Part shown: positions 21,113 to 30,471 of the stretch, piece by piece
How the letters are laid out: each line of letters begins with the position of its first letter
Numbering within the stretch: the stretch's first letter is position 1
NCBI GenBank assembly: GCA_963711215.1
Contig: CAVQDH010000005.1
Span: 310,001 to 374,000, forward strand
DNA: 64,000 nucleotides
Source: WHUA01 sp963711215
Lineage (GTDB): Bacteria; Pseudomonadota; Alphaproteobacteria; UBA8366
Direction of reading: 5' to 3'
Program-made: the position numbers and the translations under genes
The notes under the pieces: model-generated
What the model saw: the letters and a program-made list of their open reading frames with translations, nothing else
Databases searched by the model: none
Told to the model about the DNA's origin: nothing

Positions 21113-21607
21113 GTGTCCTTGGCTCGTATATCTCGCAAGAACTACCTTCCGCGGCGGTCCGGCCTCGCGGCCGTCGTCCTGACCGCCTTGCTTACGCCTG
21201 TCGCCGCATCGGCGAATTCGAGCGACATCGAGCGCGGGCGCTATCTGTCGGTGATCGGCGGCTGCAACGACTGCCATACGGCAGGCTATCTGCAGAATGA
21301 CGGCAAGATACCGGAGAAGAACCGGCTGATGGGCGACAGGCTCGGCTGGCGTGGGCCTTGGGGCACGACCTACGCGCCGAACCTACGCCTCTATATGTCG
21401 AAGCTGAGCGAGCACGATTGGGTAAAGGTGTCGAAGGAAATGACTCCCCGGCCGCCGATGCCCTGGTTCAACCTCCGGCACATGACGGATGCGGATCTAC
21501 GGGCGCTGTACAAATATATCCGCGCGCTGGGACCGGTCGGCGAGCCGGCGCCGGACTACCTGCCGCCGGACAAGACCCCGCCGCAGCCTTTCGTGCAATT
21601 TCCCTAA
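21113..21607 (+). CDS. Small exported c-type cytochrome
   Basis: A 164-residue protein with a cleavable signal peptide (residues 12-34, ending ASA) and one haem-attachment motif CNDCH at about residue 51. The mature part is about 130 residues, with WVKVSKEMTPRPPMPWFNLRHMTDADLRALYKYIRALG carrying the likely axial Met and the final helix of class I cytochromes. It would transfer electrons in the periplasm. A GTG start is listed; a TTG two codons later has better spacing to AGGGAG. It faces the multi-helix membrane protein gene downstream on the other strand. No reductase partner is obvious. Confidence 0.85.
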   Translation: MSLARISRKNYLPRRSGLAAVVLTALLTPVAASANSSDIERGRYLSVIGGCNDCHTAGYLQNDGKIPEKNRLMGDRLGWRGPWGTTYAPNLRLYMSKLSEHDWVKVSKEMTPRPPMPWFNLRHMTDADLRALYKYIRALGPVGEPAPDYLPPDKTPPQPFVQFP

Positions 21608-21619
21608 AATCGCGCCGGC

Positions 21620-22657
21620 TCACGCCGGGTGAAGCGGCGGCAGCTTGCCGACGAAGGCAAACCGGGCGAAGGGTGACAGCAGCATCCGGCGCAACGGCCG
21701 CCAGGCGAGCCCCATCGTCACGACGACGGCGCCGAGCACCAAGAGCGTGGCGCCGATCGTGAGCGCCGACTTCACGGCCACGGCCTTGAACAGATAGCCG
21801 ATGGCAATGCCGAGATACACGAGGATCGACACGAGCGGGACGCGCCGGTCGAGCGCCAAGGACGCGGCGGCAAACACGACGAATCCGCTCAGAATGATCA
21901 GGACGGCGGCCATGTCGACCCGTATCGCGAACGGCGCCAGCAGGCCGTGCGCGATCATCGGCACCGAGACCATGTGGAGCCAGAAGGCGCAGTCGGAGCG
22001 CCGCGTCAGGCGGTTCGGATCGGAAAAGTCGTAGGCGACGGCAATGCCAAACAGCAGGAGACCGGAACAAAGCGTGATGACATGGCCCCAGGCCGCCGCA
22101 GCCTGGATCCCGCCGAAATGCGCCACCACCAGAAACGCGCACGCATATCCGATGCCGCCGAGCAAGGCGAGCGTGAACGGCAGGCGGAACCGCCAGTAAA
22201 AAGCGGCGACGAAGAGCAGCAGCGCCAGCGTTTCGACGAGTCCGGCATGCGACCACGGCCCCATGAGCCCTCGCAGCTTGACGGTCGGCGTGCTGGTTTG
22301 GAGAAGCACCACATAGGCAAATGCAGCGATCGCGACACTTATGAAAATCGCGGGCAGCACGGCCCGATATCGGCGGATTACGATTTCCGCGAGCCCCCAC
22401 ATGACGGCCACCGCGACCGCGGCGACGACAACCCCATTTGCCTGGCTGACGAACATGAAGGTGGCGAAGGCTGCGGCAATGAGCGCAATACCGAGCGCGA
22501 TGAACACGTCGTTGAAGCCGTTGAGGAAGCGAAAGCGCTCGTCATCGGCATCCGCGGCGCCGGCGCGGCTTTCCGCACGCGCGAGGAGGGCTGCGGCCTG
22601 CGCCTCCGACAGCAGCCCATCGCTTACCGCCGCCGCCAGGTCGTCCTTCGTGATCAT
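21620..22657 (-). CDS. Multi-helix membrane protein of unknown function
   Basis: A 345-residue integral membrane protein with about ten hydrophobic helices after a short soluble N-terminus (residues 1-45) containing MITKDDLAAAVSDGLLSEAQ, which looks like a small helical domain seen at the start of DUF2157-like membrane proteins. No transporter signature, catalytic motif or haem ligand is evident. The ATG at 22657 has GGGGAG 6 bases upstream, a strong start; the in-frame upstream extension is Arg-rich and lacks such a site. It is on the same strand as the cytochrome b gene, 163 bases away. Confidence 0.7.
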   Translation of the reverse strand: MITKDDLAAAVSDGLLSEAQAAALLARAESRAGAADADDERFRFLNGFNDVFIALGIALIAAAFATFMFVSQANGVVVAAVAVAVMWGLAEIVIRRYRAVLPAIFISVAIAAFAYVVLLQTSTPTVKLRGLMGPWSHAGLVETLALLLFVAAFYWRFRLPFTLALLGGIGYACAFLVVAHFGGIQAAAAWGHVITLCSGLLLFGIAVAYDFSDPNRLTRRSDCAFWLHMVSVPMIAHGLLAPFAIRVDMAAVLIILSGFVVFAAASLALDRRVPLVSILVYLGIAIGYLFKAVAVKSALTIGATLLVLGAVVVTMGLAWRPLRRMLLSPFARFAFVGKLPPLHPA

Positions 22658-22820
22658 CGGCAACTCCCCTGCGCGTCCATCGCCGGAAAGATCCACGGAC
22701 CGCGCGGTCAGGCTGACATGTCGCGCCGCAATGACACGACGCAGCCCCATTGACCATGTACCGGACAACGGTCGCGACAACCACAGAATTCCTGCATCTG
22801 CAGCGCGGCGTCCGGCCTCT

Positions 22821-23483
22821 TCATTCCGCGCGCTTGCGGCCGGTCACCATCGCCCGCAGGAGGTTCTCCCGGTGTGCCAGGCTGGCCAGCAGGACGCCGC
22901 CCACATGCAGGAACACGAGCGCCAGGACGATGTTCGCGAGCGCCTCGTGCACCTCTTTGTATGCCCTGCCCGGGCGATCCTTCCGCCCTCCCGCCTCGCG
23001 CTCACCGTCGTCGGCGTGCGCGGGCGAAACGACGGCGGGTGGGCTGAGAGGGACGGTCATCTCGACATAACCGCTCAGCGGCCCATGCCCGCGGGCGCCA
23101 TAGGTCATCAGGCCGGTCGCCACGATCAGGAGGCATCCCGCGAGCAGGAGATAGATCATGAAGCCGCCGGCCGGGCTGTGGCCGAGATGCCGCGGCGCGC
23201 GGAATCCGGCGAGGTCGCGCAGGTAACGCAGCGCCGCGAAGGGGCCGAAGAGAAAGTCGGAGAACCGCGCGTGCTTCGTTCCGACGAAGCCCCAGAGGAT
23301 CCGCAGCAGCACGAGCCCGCCCACCGCGTAGCCTGCCCAGACATGCAGCGCGATGAGCTCGTCTTCCGTGAAATAGGCGATGAAGAAGGCGGCGACGAGC
23401 GACCAGTGAAAGCACCGGACGAAGGGGTCCCAGACACGCACCGCGCGGGCCGTTTCATGCGGTTTCTCGGTCGTCGTCACCAT
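22821..23483 (-). CDS. Cytochrome b561-type membrane protein (thiosulfate/Ni-Fe hydrogenase b-like)
   Basis: A 220-residue di-haem cytochrome b with four hydrophobic helices. Haem-ligand histidines are visible in VRVWDPFVRCFHWSL (helix 1), ALHVWAGYAVGGLVLLRI (helix 2) and KEVHEALANIVLALVFLHVGGVL (helix 4), as in b561-type subunits that link quinone to periplasmic electron carriers. A soluble loop between helices 3 and 4 is polar. The soluble cytochrome c gene nearby on the other strand is a possible partner, but they are not in an operon. Confident of family, not of the electron partner. Confidence 0.88.
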   Translation of the reverse strand: MVTTTEKPHETARAVRVWDPFVRCFHWSLVAAFFIAYFTEDELIALHVWAGYAVGGLVLLRILWGFVGTKHARFSDFLFGPFAALRYLRDLAGFRAPRHLGHSPAGGFMIYLLLAGCLLIVATGLMTYGARGHGPLSGYVEMTVPLSPPAVVSPAHADDGEREAGGRKDRPGRAYKEVHEALANIVLALVFLHVGGVLLASLAHRENLLRAMVTGRKRAE

Positions 23484-23613
23484 TGGCTTTCACCCTTTGC
23501 CTGATCAGGACACGCAAAAACGGCGCCGCAGCCGCCGCCCTCCGGCAACCTGAGGGATGCACGGGTCAAGGGGCCGCTTGCGATGTCGGAGCCGTGAGAC
23601 TGGCGTCGAATGC

Positions 23614-24039
23614 TTACCAGAGCCTTTCGAAAATATGGGTCTCTTCGTCGAGCCGAGCCTGCTCGAGCCCGCGAAAATCGCCGCGCGACACGATGCCGAT
23701 CGCGCGGCCGTTCTGGGTGATCGGGATATGCCGGAAGCCGCCGTCCTGCATCATGCGGAGCGCTTCGATCGCCGTCTGGCCGGGCGGCATGGAATTCGGC
23801 TTCGGCGTCATGACCTCGGAAAGATGCGTGCGCGCCGCGCTCTTGCCCTCCGCCAGTACCCGGCAGATCGCATCCCTGCCGGTGAAGATGCCGAGGAGAC
23901 GGTCATCGTCCTCGGTCACCAGCACCGCGCCGACACGTCGTTCCTTCATGCGGCGGCAGGCTTCCTTGACCGTCGCGGTCGGCGGCAGCTTGACCGGCCT
24001 CTGGTCGTGGATGATATCGAGCATGTGACGTTCGGACAT
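23614..24039 (-). CDS. CBS-domain pair protein
   Basis: A 141-residue protein made of two CBS motifs, the first around VKLPPTATVKEACRRM and DRLLGIFTGRD, the second around VMTPKPNSMPPGQTAIEALRMM and GIVSRGDF. Stand-alone CBS pairs usually bind adenosine nucleotides and act as energy sensors. No fused enzyme domain is present. The ATG at 24039 has AGGGAG 7 bases upstream. It stands alone; an upstream divergent gene is an SDR. Confidence 0.88.
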   Translation of the reverse strand: MSERHMLDIIHDQRPVKLPPTATVKEACRRMKERRVGAVLVTEDDDRLLGIFTGRDAICRVLAEGKSAARTHLSEVMTPKPNSMPPGQTAIEALRMMQDGGFRHIPITQNGRAIGIVSRGDFRGLEQARLDEETHIFERLW

Positions 24040-24245
24040 CGGCGGTCTCCCTGACAAGAACGGTCGACGGCCGCGGTGCCCGTGCCGCATGCGCCGTCAT
24101 TGAACTGTCACGATAGCAGCACGGCGACGCCGCGGGCATTGACCAAGATCAGGAGAAGGGATGGAATGGTTGCAGAAGACCGCCCGTCCTATCGACCGCG
24201 CGGCGAATTCAAAACAATCATTCCAGGGCATCAGGGAGGAAGATC

Positions 24246-25064
24246 ATGGACTTCGGGCTGAAGGGAAAGAAGGCCATCGTCGCGGGCGGATCGCGCGGCA
24301 TCGGCAAGGCAATCGCGATCGAGCTGGCGCGCGAAGGCGTCGACGTGGTCATCGCCTCGCGTTCAAAGGAGTCGCTGGAGGCCGCCGCGAAGGAGATCTC
24401 GGGCGCGACCGGGCGGACGGTCATCCCCATGGTCTGCGACGTGACGAACCGCCAGGACGTCGAGCGCATGGTCGACAACGCGGCGGAGGCGCTGGGCGGG
24501 CTCGACATCCTGGTCAACAGCGCGTCGCTGCCGGGCGGCTCGCCCAACGCGGTCGGCGCCATCGAGACCATCGACGACGACGCGTTCCTGGATGACTTCA
24601 ACATCAAATACATGGGGGCGTTGCGCTGCGCACGGGCGGCGATCCCGCATATGAAGAAGGCCGGCTGGGGCCGCATCATCAACATCAGCGGCACCAACGC
24701 GCGCACCCCGGGAAATCTAAGCGGCGGCGCGCGCAACGCCTCGCTGGTACATTTCACGCGCACGCTGGCGATGCAGCTCGGCCGCGACGGCATCACGGTC
24801 AACTGCATCCATCCCGGCATGACCCGGACCGAGCGCACGGCGCGCGTGCTCGCCGAACGCTCCGCCAAGCTCGGCATCCCGCCGGCAGAGATCGAGAAGC
24901 AGGACTACGCCCCGGACGCGCCGCGGACCAACGCCATCGGCCGCATGGTCGACGCGTCCGAGGTCGCCTACGTCGCGGTCTTTCTCGCCTCCAACCAGGC
25001 CTGCGCGGTCACGGGCGAGCTGCTCATCCCGAACGGCGGCGCCGGCAAGGGCGTCTGGTATTAG
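24246..25064 (+). CDS. Short-chain dehydrogenase/reductase
   Basis: A 272-residue SDR with the cofactor loop GGSRGIGKAIAIEL (residues 10-23), an NAD(P)-binding NSASLPGG segment in place of the usual NNAG, and a catalytic region at about 150-170. The motif there is ISGTNARTPGNLSGGARNASLVHF, where the expected YxxxK pair is not visible: the positions hold other residues. The C-terminus VTGELLIPNGGAGKGVW is typical. It may therefore be a catalytically altered SDR. GGGAGGAAGATC precedes the ATG. The GlcG-like gene starts 77 bases downstream, so the two may be one operon. Confidence 0.8.
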   Translation: MDFGLKGKKAIVAGGSRGIGKAIAIELAREGVDVVIASRSKESLEAAAKEISGATGRTVIPMVCDVTNRQDVERMVDNAAEALGGLDILVNSASLPGGSPNAVGAIETIDDDAFLDDFNIKYMGALRCARAAIPHMKKAGWGRIINISGTNARTPGNLSGGARNASLVHFTRTLAMQLGRDGITVNCIHPGMTRTERTARVLAERSAKLGIPPAEIEKQDYAPDAPRTNAIGRMVDASEVAYVAVFLASNQACAVTGELLIPNGGAGKGVWY

Positions 25065-25141
25065 AGGCTGGCGGCGGTGGCGGGGGCGCCTGCGGATTGG
25101 CGTGCCCCGCCACCACCGGCGCGAAACCGGAGGAAATAGCG

Positions 25142-25567
25142 ATGGCCGACAGGCTTGGCCTGGACGAAGCCCGGGTGGTGGTTGAAACGATCCTGCAGGA
25201 AGCCGAGAAGCGGGGATTGAAGTTCGCCGCCGCGGTGGTCGATTTCGGCGGCGAGCTGATCTATCTCGCGCGCATGAACGGCGCGTCGCCGCTCAATGCC
25301 CGCATGAGCGTCAACAAGGCCTATACCGCGACGAAATGGCAGCGGGACACGAAAGCGATCAAGGAACGGCTCTTCGCCATGACGCTGGGCGACGAGCGAC
25401 GCGAGATCACGTGGTTCTGCGACCCGATGTACACCCCGGTCTGGGGCGGCATCCTTCTCAAATCCAAGGATGGCGTCATCCTGGGCGCGCTGGGCGAAAG
25501 CGGCGGCACCGCCGAACAGGACGAAGAGATCGGCCAGATCGGCGCGAAGGCCTTCGCGGAGCTCTGA
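25142..25567 (+). CDS. GlcG/HbpS-like heme-binding family protein
   Basis: A 141-residue protein of the GlcG/HbpS (formerly DUF336) family. It begins LDEARVVVETILQEAEKRGLKFAAAVVDFGGELIYLARM and contains ARMSVNKAYTATKW, the two conserved segments of the family, ending in an ILGALGESGGTAEQDEEIGQIGAKAF tail. Members often sit beside oxidoreductase genes and may act as small-ligand or haem-binding accessory proteins. The ATG at 25142 is preferred because GGAGGAAATAGCG precedes it; the open frame extends 45 bases further upstream without such a signal. It follows the SDR gene. Confidence 0.85.
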   Translation: MADRLGLDEARVVVETILQEAEKRGLKFAAAVVDFGGELIYLARMNGASPLNARMSVNKAYTATKWQRDTKAIKERLFAMTLGDERREITWFCDPMYTPVWGGILLKSKDGVILGALGESGGTAEQDEEIGQIGAKAFAEL

Positions 25568-25580
25568 TCGGGCGCTACGT

Positions 25581-26102
25581 CTAGAACAGCCGCGGTGCCG
25601 GGGCGGGCCAGAAACGCCAGAGGGCGAGCGACATGGCCGCGGCGGCGAGCGTCGCCGCGCCCCACAGCGTGATCACCGGTCCGAGCTGCTCCCGCGTGAA
25701 CCCGGCCGGCAGGACCGGCCCGAAACCACGCAATAGCAGAAAGATTGCCGCGACGCCGGCGCCGGCGAGCAGCATCGGCATCACGACCGAAAGCGGGCCG
25801 AGGCCGACGCTGCCGGGCGTGTGCTGCCACAGCCCTGTCGCCCCTTCGAACAATAGGCAAAGCAGGATCGGCACGCCCAGCAGAAGCAACGGCAGTCCCT
25901 CGGGCAACGGACGGCCGGGCAGAAGGAGCCCCACGGTCCATCGGATCAGGGCGTAGCCAATGCCGTAGGGAACGAGCATCACGAGCGTCAGCAGAATCCG
26001 GTCAGCCAAGGCGAGGACCTCCCCCCATGCGAGGCCGCCCGAACGCGGACAAAGAAGGACGGCGCGGCCCGGACCATACCGTCCTACCGCGATCATGCCC
26101 AT
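25581..26102 (-). CDS. Small multi-helix membrane protein of unknown function
   Basis: A protein of up to 173 residues with four hydrophobic helices (about 30-52, 62-83, 100-125 and 140-160) and short loops. I do not recognise it. There is no signal peptide, enzyme motif or metal site. The N-terminal 25 residues before the first helix are uncertain: a downstream start may be correct. It converges with the GlcG-like gene, leaving 13 bases between them. Support comes from the hydrophobic-helix pattern and an open frame rather than from a known family. Confidence 0.45.
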   Translation of the reverse strand: MGMIAVGRYGPGRAVLLCPRSGGLAWGEVLALADRILLTLVMLVPYGIGYALIRWTVGLLLPGRPLPEGLPLLLLGVPILLCLLFEGATGLWQHTPGSVGLGPLSVVMPMLLAGAGVAAIFLLLRGFGPVLPAGFTREQLGPVITLWGAATLAAAAMSLALWRFWPAPAPRLF

Positions 26103-26250
26103 TCCCTATTTTTCGGATGCGCGCGGCGTCACTGCCGGTGAACACGGGACCGCACCGGCTTGTTTGGGCATTGCCTCGCCAACCGGTGCGACGGGCCGAG
26201 ACTGCCTCGATCTCAGCCCATTCGCGTAACGGGAGTCAGCCGGCCCGGGC

Positions 26251-26709
26251 CTATTTCCAGGGCGTAAACGGCGGAATCGGACAGGGCCCTTCCACGTCGA
26301 CCGTGCCGAAATCCGCGGGACCGACGATCTCCAGATACTCCATGTCGGGCGAATAATCGAACAGGTAGTGCGTGATGCCCGGCCGCTGGTGAACGCAGTC
26401 GCCGGCCGACACCAGCGTCTCCTTGTCCTCGTACATGAAGCGGGCCCAGCCCTTCAGCATGAGGACGATCTGAAACTCGCAGACATGCTTGTGCCAGCCG
26501 GTGCCTTCTTCCGGCGCCATATTCGCCTTGACCAGGTGGGCGATCACCTTGCCCTTCGTCGCGTCGGCGATGCCGAGATCGCGATAGAGGAAGAAATCGC
26601 GCAGGCCGCCGCCCTTGAAATCCGTGTCGCCCGGCTTTACGTGCGAGAATTCCATTTCGCTCGAGGATTCGGGTAACGCCTCCGCCTTCTTTGCCGTCGC
26701 TGTCGTCAT
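26251..26709 (-). CDS. Cupin-domain protein
   Basis: A 152-residue single-domain cupin. The first cupin motif appears as GTGWHKHVCEFQIVLMLKGWARF (about residues 70-92), with two His and a Glu as metal ligands; the second as GDCVHQRPGITHYLFDYSPDMEYLEI. Such proteins bind a metal and either catalyse oxygenation or isomerisation of small acids or serve as sensors. The ribosome-binding AGGAG lies 9 bases before the ATG within a small inverted repeat, CAAAG-GAGA-CTTTG, that might mask it. It is transcribed alone, divergent from the lipocalin-like gene. Confidence 0.8.
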   Translation of the reverse strand: MTTATAKKAEALPESSSEMEFSHVKPGDTDFKGGGLRDFFLYRDLGIADATKGKVIAHLVKANMAPEEGTGWHKHVCEFQIVLMLKGWARFMYEDKETLVSAGDCVHQRPGITHYLFDYSPDMEYLEIVGPADFGTVDVEGPCPIPPFTPWK

Positions 26710-27092
26710 TGCAAAGTCTCCTTTGACTCGACGTGATGGACCACGCGCCCGCGACGGTTTCCGGCCGCCCCGGCTCCGCTCATCGCGAGCACCAAACCAC
26801 GTATTCCCGGATCACTTTGCTCATTTTTGTTGGCATGCCGAAGCATGCGCCGCCGCGTCCGATTTCGTTCGAGCAGGCTGCCGGATGGTTCTCTCGGCCG
26901 GCCGGATCGCGACGTTATGGTTTCAGGCTAGAGCTTTTTATTTCGCGCCGCAATATGGGACGTGTTGCGGAGCAGCATGGGTCGCGCCAGCTAGCAACCG
27001 CCAAATCGTTGGGGGTCCCAACGCGACAACCTTGCTTGTCATCGCACGCGCGGCCAAGCATTCTTGGTGAATGCCCGTCAAATGAGGACTCA
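26710..27092. other. Divergent intergenic region between the cupin and lipocalin-like genes
   Basis: About 380 bases without a convincing gene. It holds one 17-base palindromic hairpin at 27007-27023 with arms CGTTGGG and CCCAACG, but no T-run. AT content is moderate near 26930-26950. No RNA gene, riboswitch or promoter pair is clear; it must contain the promoters of both flanking genes. Confidence 0.4.
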
Positions 27093-27744
27093 ATGCCGAA
27101 CATCCCCGACGACATCTTTACGGAACCTGATTTCTCGCCGGATACGCTGGCCAATCTGGGCCCGCTGCGGCGCCTGGCCGGCGTGTGGCAGTCCGATAAA
27201 GGGAGTGGACGTCAGCCCCAAGGCGGAAGGCCCCGAACGGCGCGAGTTCCGGGAGCATATCCGGATGGACCCGATCGACCCGCAGCCCAACGGCCCGCAA
27301 CTCCTCTACGGGCTGCGCTACCACATCCATATCAACACCGACGAGGAAGCCATCACCTTCCACGATCAGGTGGGCTACTGGCTGTGGGAGCCCGCCACCG
27401 GGCTGATCATGCAGACGATCGCCATCCCGCGCGGTCAGGTGGTGCTGGCAGGCGGAAAGGCGGCGCCGGATGACAAGACCATTTCGGTGGAGGCGCGGCG
27501 CGGCGATACCCGCTTCGGGATCTGCTCGAACCCCTTCCTCGAGGAGGCGTTTCGCACCGATTATTACCGCATCGACATCACCTTCAACGACGACGGCAGC
27601 TGGAGCTACGTGACGCGCACGGATCTGGCGGTGCGGGGAGAAACGCCGGCCTTCGACCACAAGGACACCAATACGTTACGGCGGGTCGCGCCGCCGGCGC
27701 CGAACCCGCTGGTCGGTTTGCTGAAGGAGGGCGAAGGGAGTTAG
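27093..27744 (+). CDS. Lipocalin/FABP-like heme-binding beta-barrel protein, frame broken near 27203
   Basis: After repair this is a protein of about 216 residues of the THAP4-like/DUF1794 heme-binding beta-barrel group. The N-terminal part, NLGPLRRLAGVW, carries the family's GxW barrel-entry motif; the rest is beta-rich with REFREHIRMDPIDPQPNGPQ, GLIMQTIAIPRGQVVLAGG and a terminal WSYVTRTDLAV. The two halves lie in different frames: one extra base at the run AAAGGGAG (27198-27205) breaks the reading. ATG at 27093 has GAGGAC 4 bases upstream. Ligand specificity unknown. Confidence 0.7.
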
Positions 27745-27848
27745 ACAAACCGCGGCCGATTGTGGTCCCGACGAACGTGAACAGGACAATGTGCCTTTGC
27801 GAATGCTCGCACCAATAACCCGCCTTCGCCCTGTAAGCTACGGCGCGA

Positions 27849-27922
27849 CAGCCTTCGCTCGCTTCGCGTCGAACTCCGCGCATGGCCTGCCACGCCGTAA
27901 CTCGCAAAGCGAGCGAAGGCTG
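27849..27922. repeat. Long inverted repeat abutting a tRNA gene
   Basis: Sixteen-base arms CAGCCTTCGCTCGCTT (27849-27864) and AAGCGAGCGAAGGCTG (27907-27922) are exact reverse complements, with 42 bases between them. A second pair, TACGGCG and CGCCGTA, lies in the same region and permits alternative folding. The right arm overlaps the CCA end of the tRNA gene on the other strand. It may act as a terminator or a processing hairpin for the tRNA, or be a scattered intergenic repeat. Confidence 0.6.
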
Positions 27923-27997
27923 GTGGGCCCGGCAGGACTCGAACCTGCGACATGACCGTTATGAGCGGTCCGTTCTAACCAACTGAACTACGGGCCC
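27921..27997 (-). tRNA. tRNA with CAT anticodon (probable tRNA-Ile2, lysidine type)
   Basis: A 77-base cloverleaf with every stem paired: acceptor GGGCCCG with CGGGCCC; D stem GTTC with GAAC; anticodon stem GACCG with CGGTC and loop CTCATAA; T stem GCAGG with CCTGC and loop TTCGAGT. The discriminator is A and the CCA end is encoded. A CAT anticodon fits initiator, elongator methionine or the lysidine-modified isoleucine tRNA; the acceptor resembles the isoleucine type and the initiator's three G-C pairs below the loop are absent. The isoleucine call is therefore likely but not proven. Confidence 0.92.
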
Positions 27998-28114
27998 GGT
28001 GCCGTGGGCGGTCGGGATTGATAGCATATCCGGCGGCGCGATGCCGCTGGGCGCTGTAAGGCTGCGTATATCGGCGGACGGGCCGGGGCGCAAGGCGGAT
28101 TGCTTTCATTTTGG

Positions 28115-28225
28115 ACGTCATGCCACGGCTTGTCCGTCGCATCCATGGACGAGCCATAGGGACAAGCTCCGCGACTGCCTCGCGCTTTCATCCGTGGATG
28201 CCACGCATGAAGCGTGGCATGACGG
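28115..28225. repeat. Pair of inverted REP-like palindromic units
   Basis: Units at 28115-28149 and 28191-28225 are 35 bases each and are inverted relative to one another, matching at 27 positions. Both share CGTCATGCCACG at one end and GCATCCA-GGA at the other. The right unit folds on itself with arms ATGCCACGC and GCGTGGCAT. This head-to-head arrangement is what paired REP-type elements look like in bacterial intergenic DNA. Confidence 0.6.
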
Positions 28226-28255
28226 CTCAGAGTAAAAGCCGGCCGTTTCCCCAAT

Positions 28256-28288
28256 GAAAAACGGAGGGGCGTGAATGCCGCCCCTCCG
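28256..28288 (-). terminator. Rho-independent terminator of rpoD
   Basis: On the minus strand, exact ten-base arms CGGAGGGGCG and CGCCCCTCCG with a seven-base loop are followed by TTTTTC. It lies 34 bases after the rpoD stop codon. Confidence 0.85.
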
Positions 28289-28322
28289 CTGTTCGAAACC
28301 CTGAAACCGTAACCCCCGGCCC

Positions 28323-30388
<2,066 letters not shown>

Positions 30389-30471
30389 CCGCAATCGTCC
30401 CCGTTTTCATAACCACGATCATCTGCACCACGGCGTCCGCGTCCCACTGGGCCCACCTTCGCGAAGCCGCA

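Larger units (their letters stand above)
28000..28322. other. Intergenic region between tRNA and rpoD
   Basis: About 320 bases without a gene. It holds two inverted copies of a 35-base palindromic unit (28115-28149 and 28191-28225) and the rpoD terminator (28256-28288). Nothing else is recognised in it. Confidence 0.6.

Noticed and set aside
27849..27922. Attachment site of an integrated element at the tRNA
   Set aside because: No integrase gene and no direct repeat of the tRNA 3' end is present in the window.
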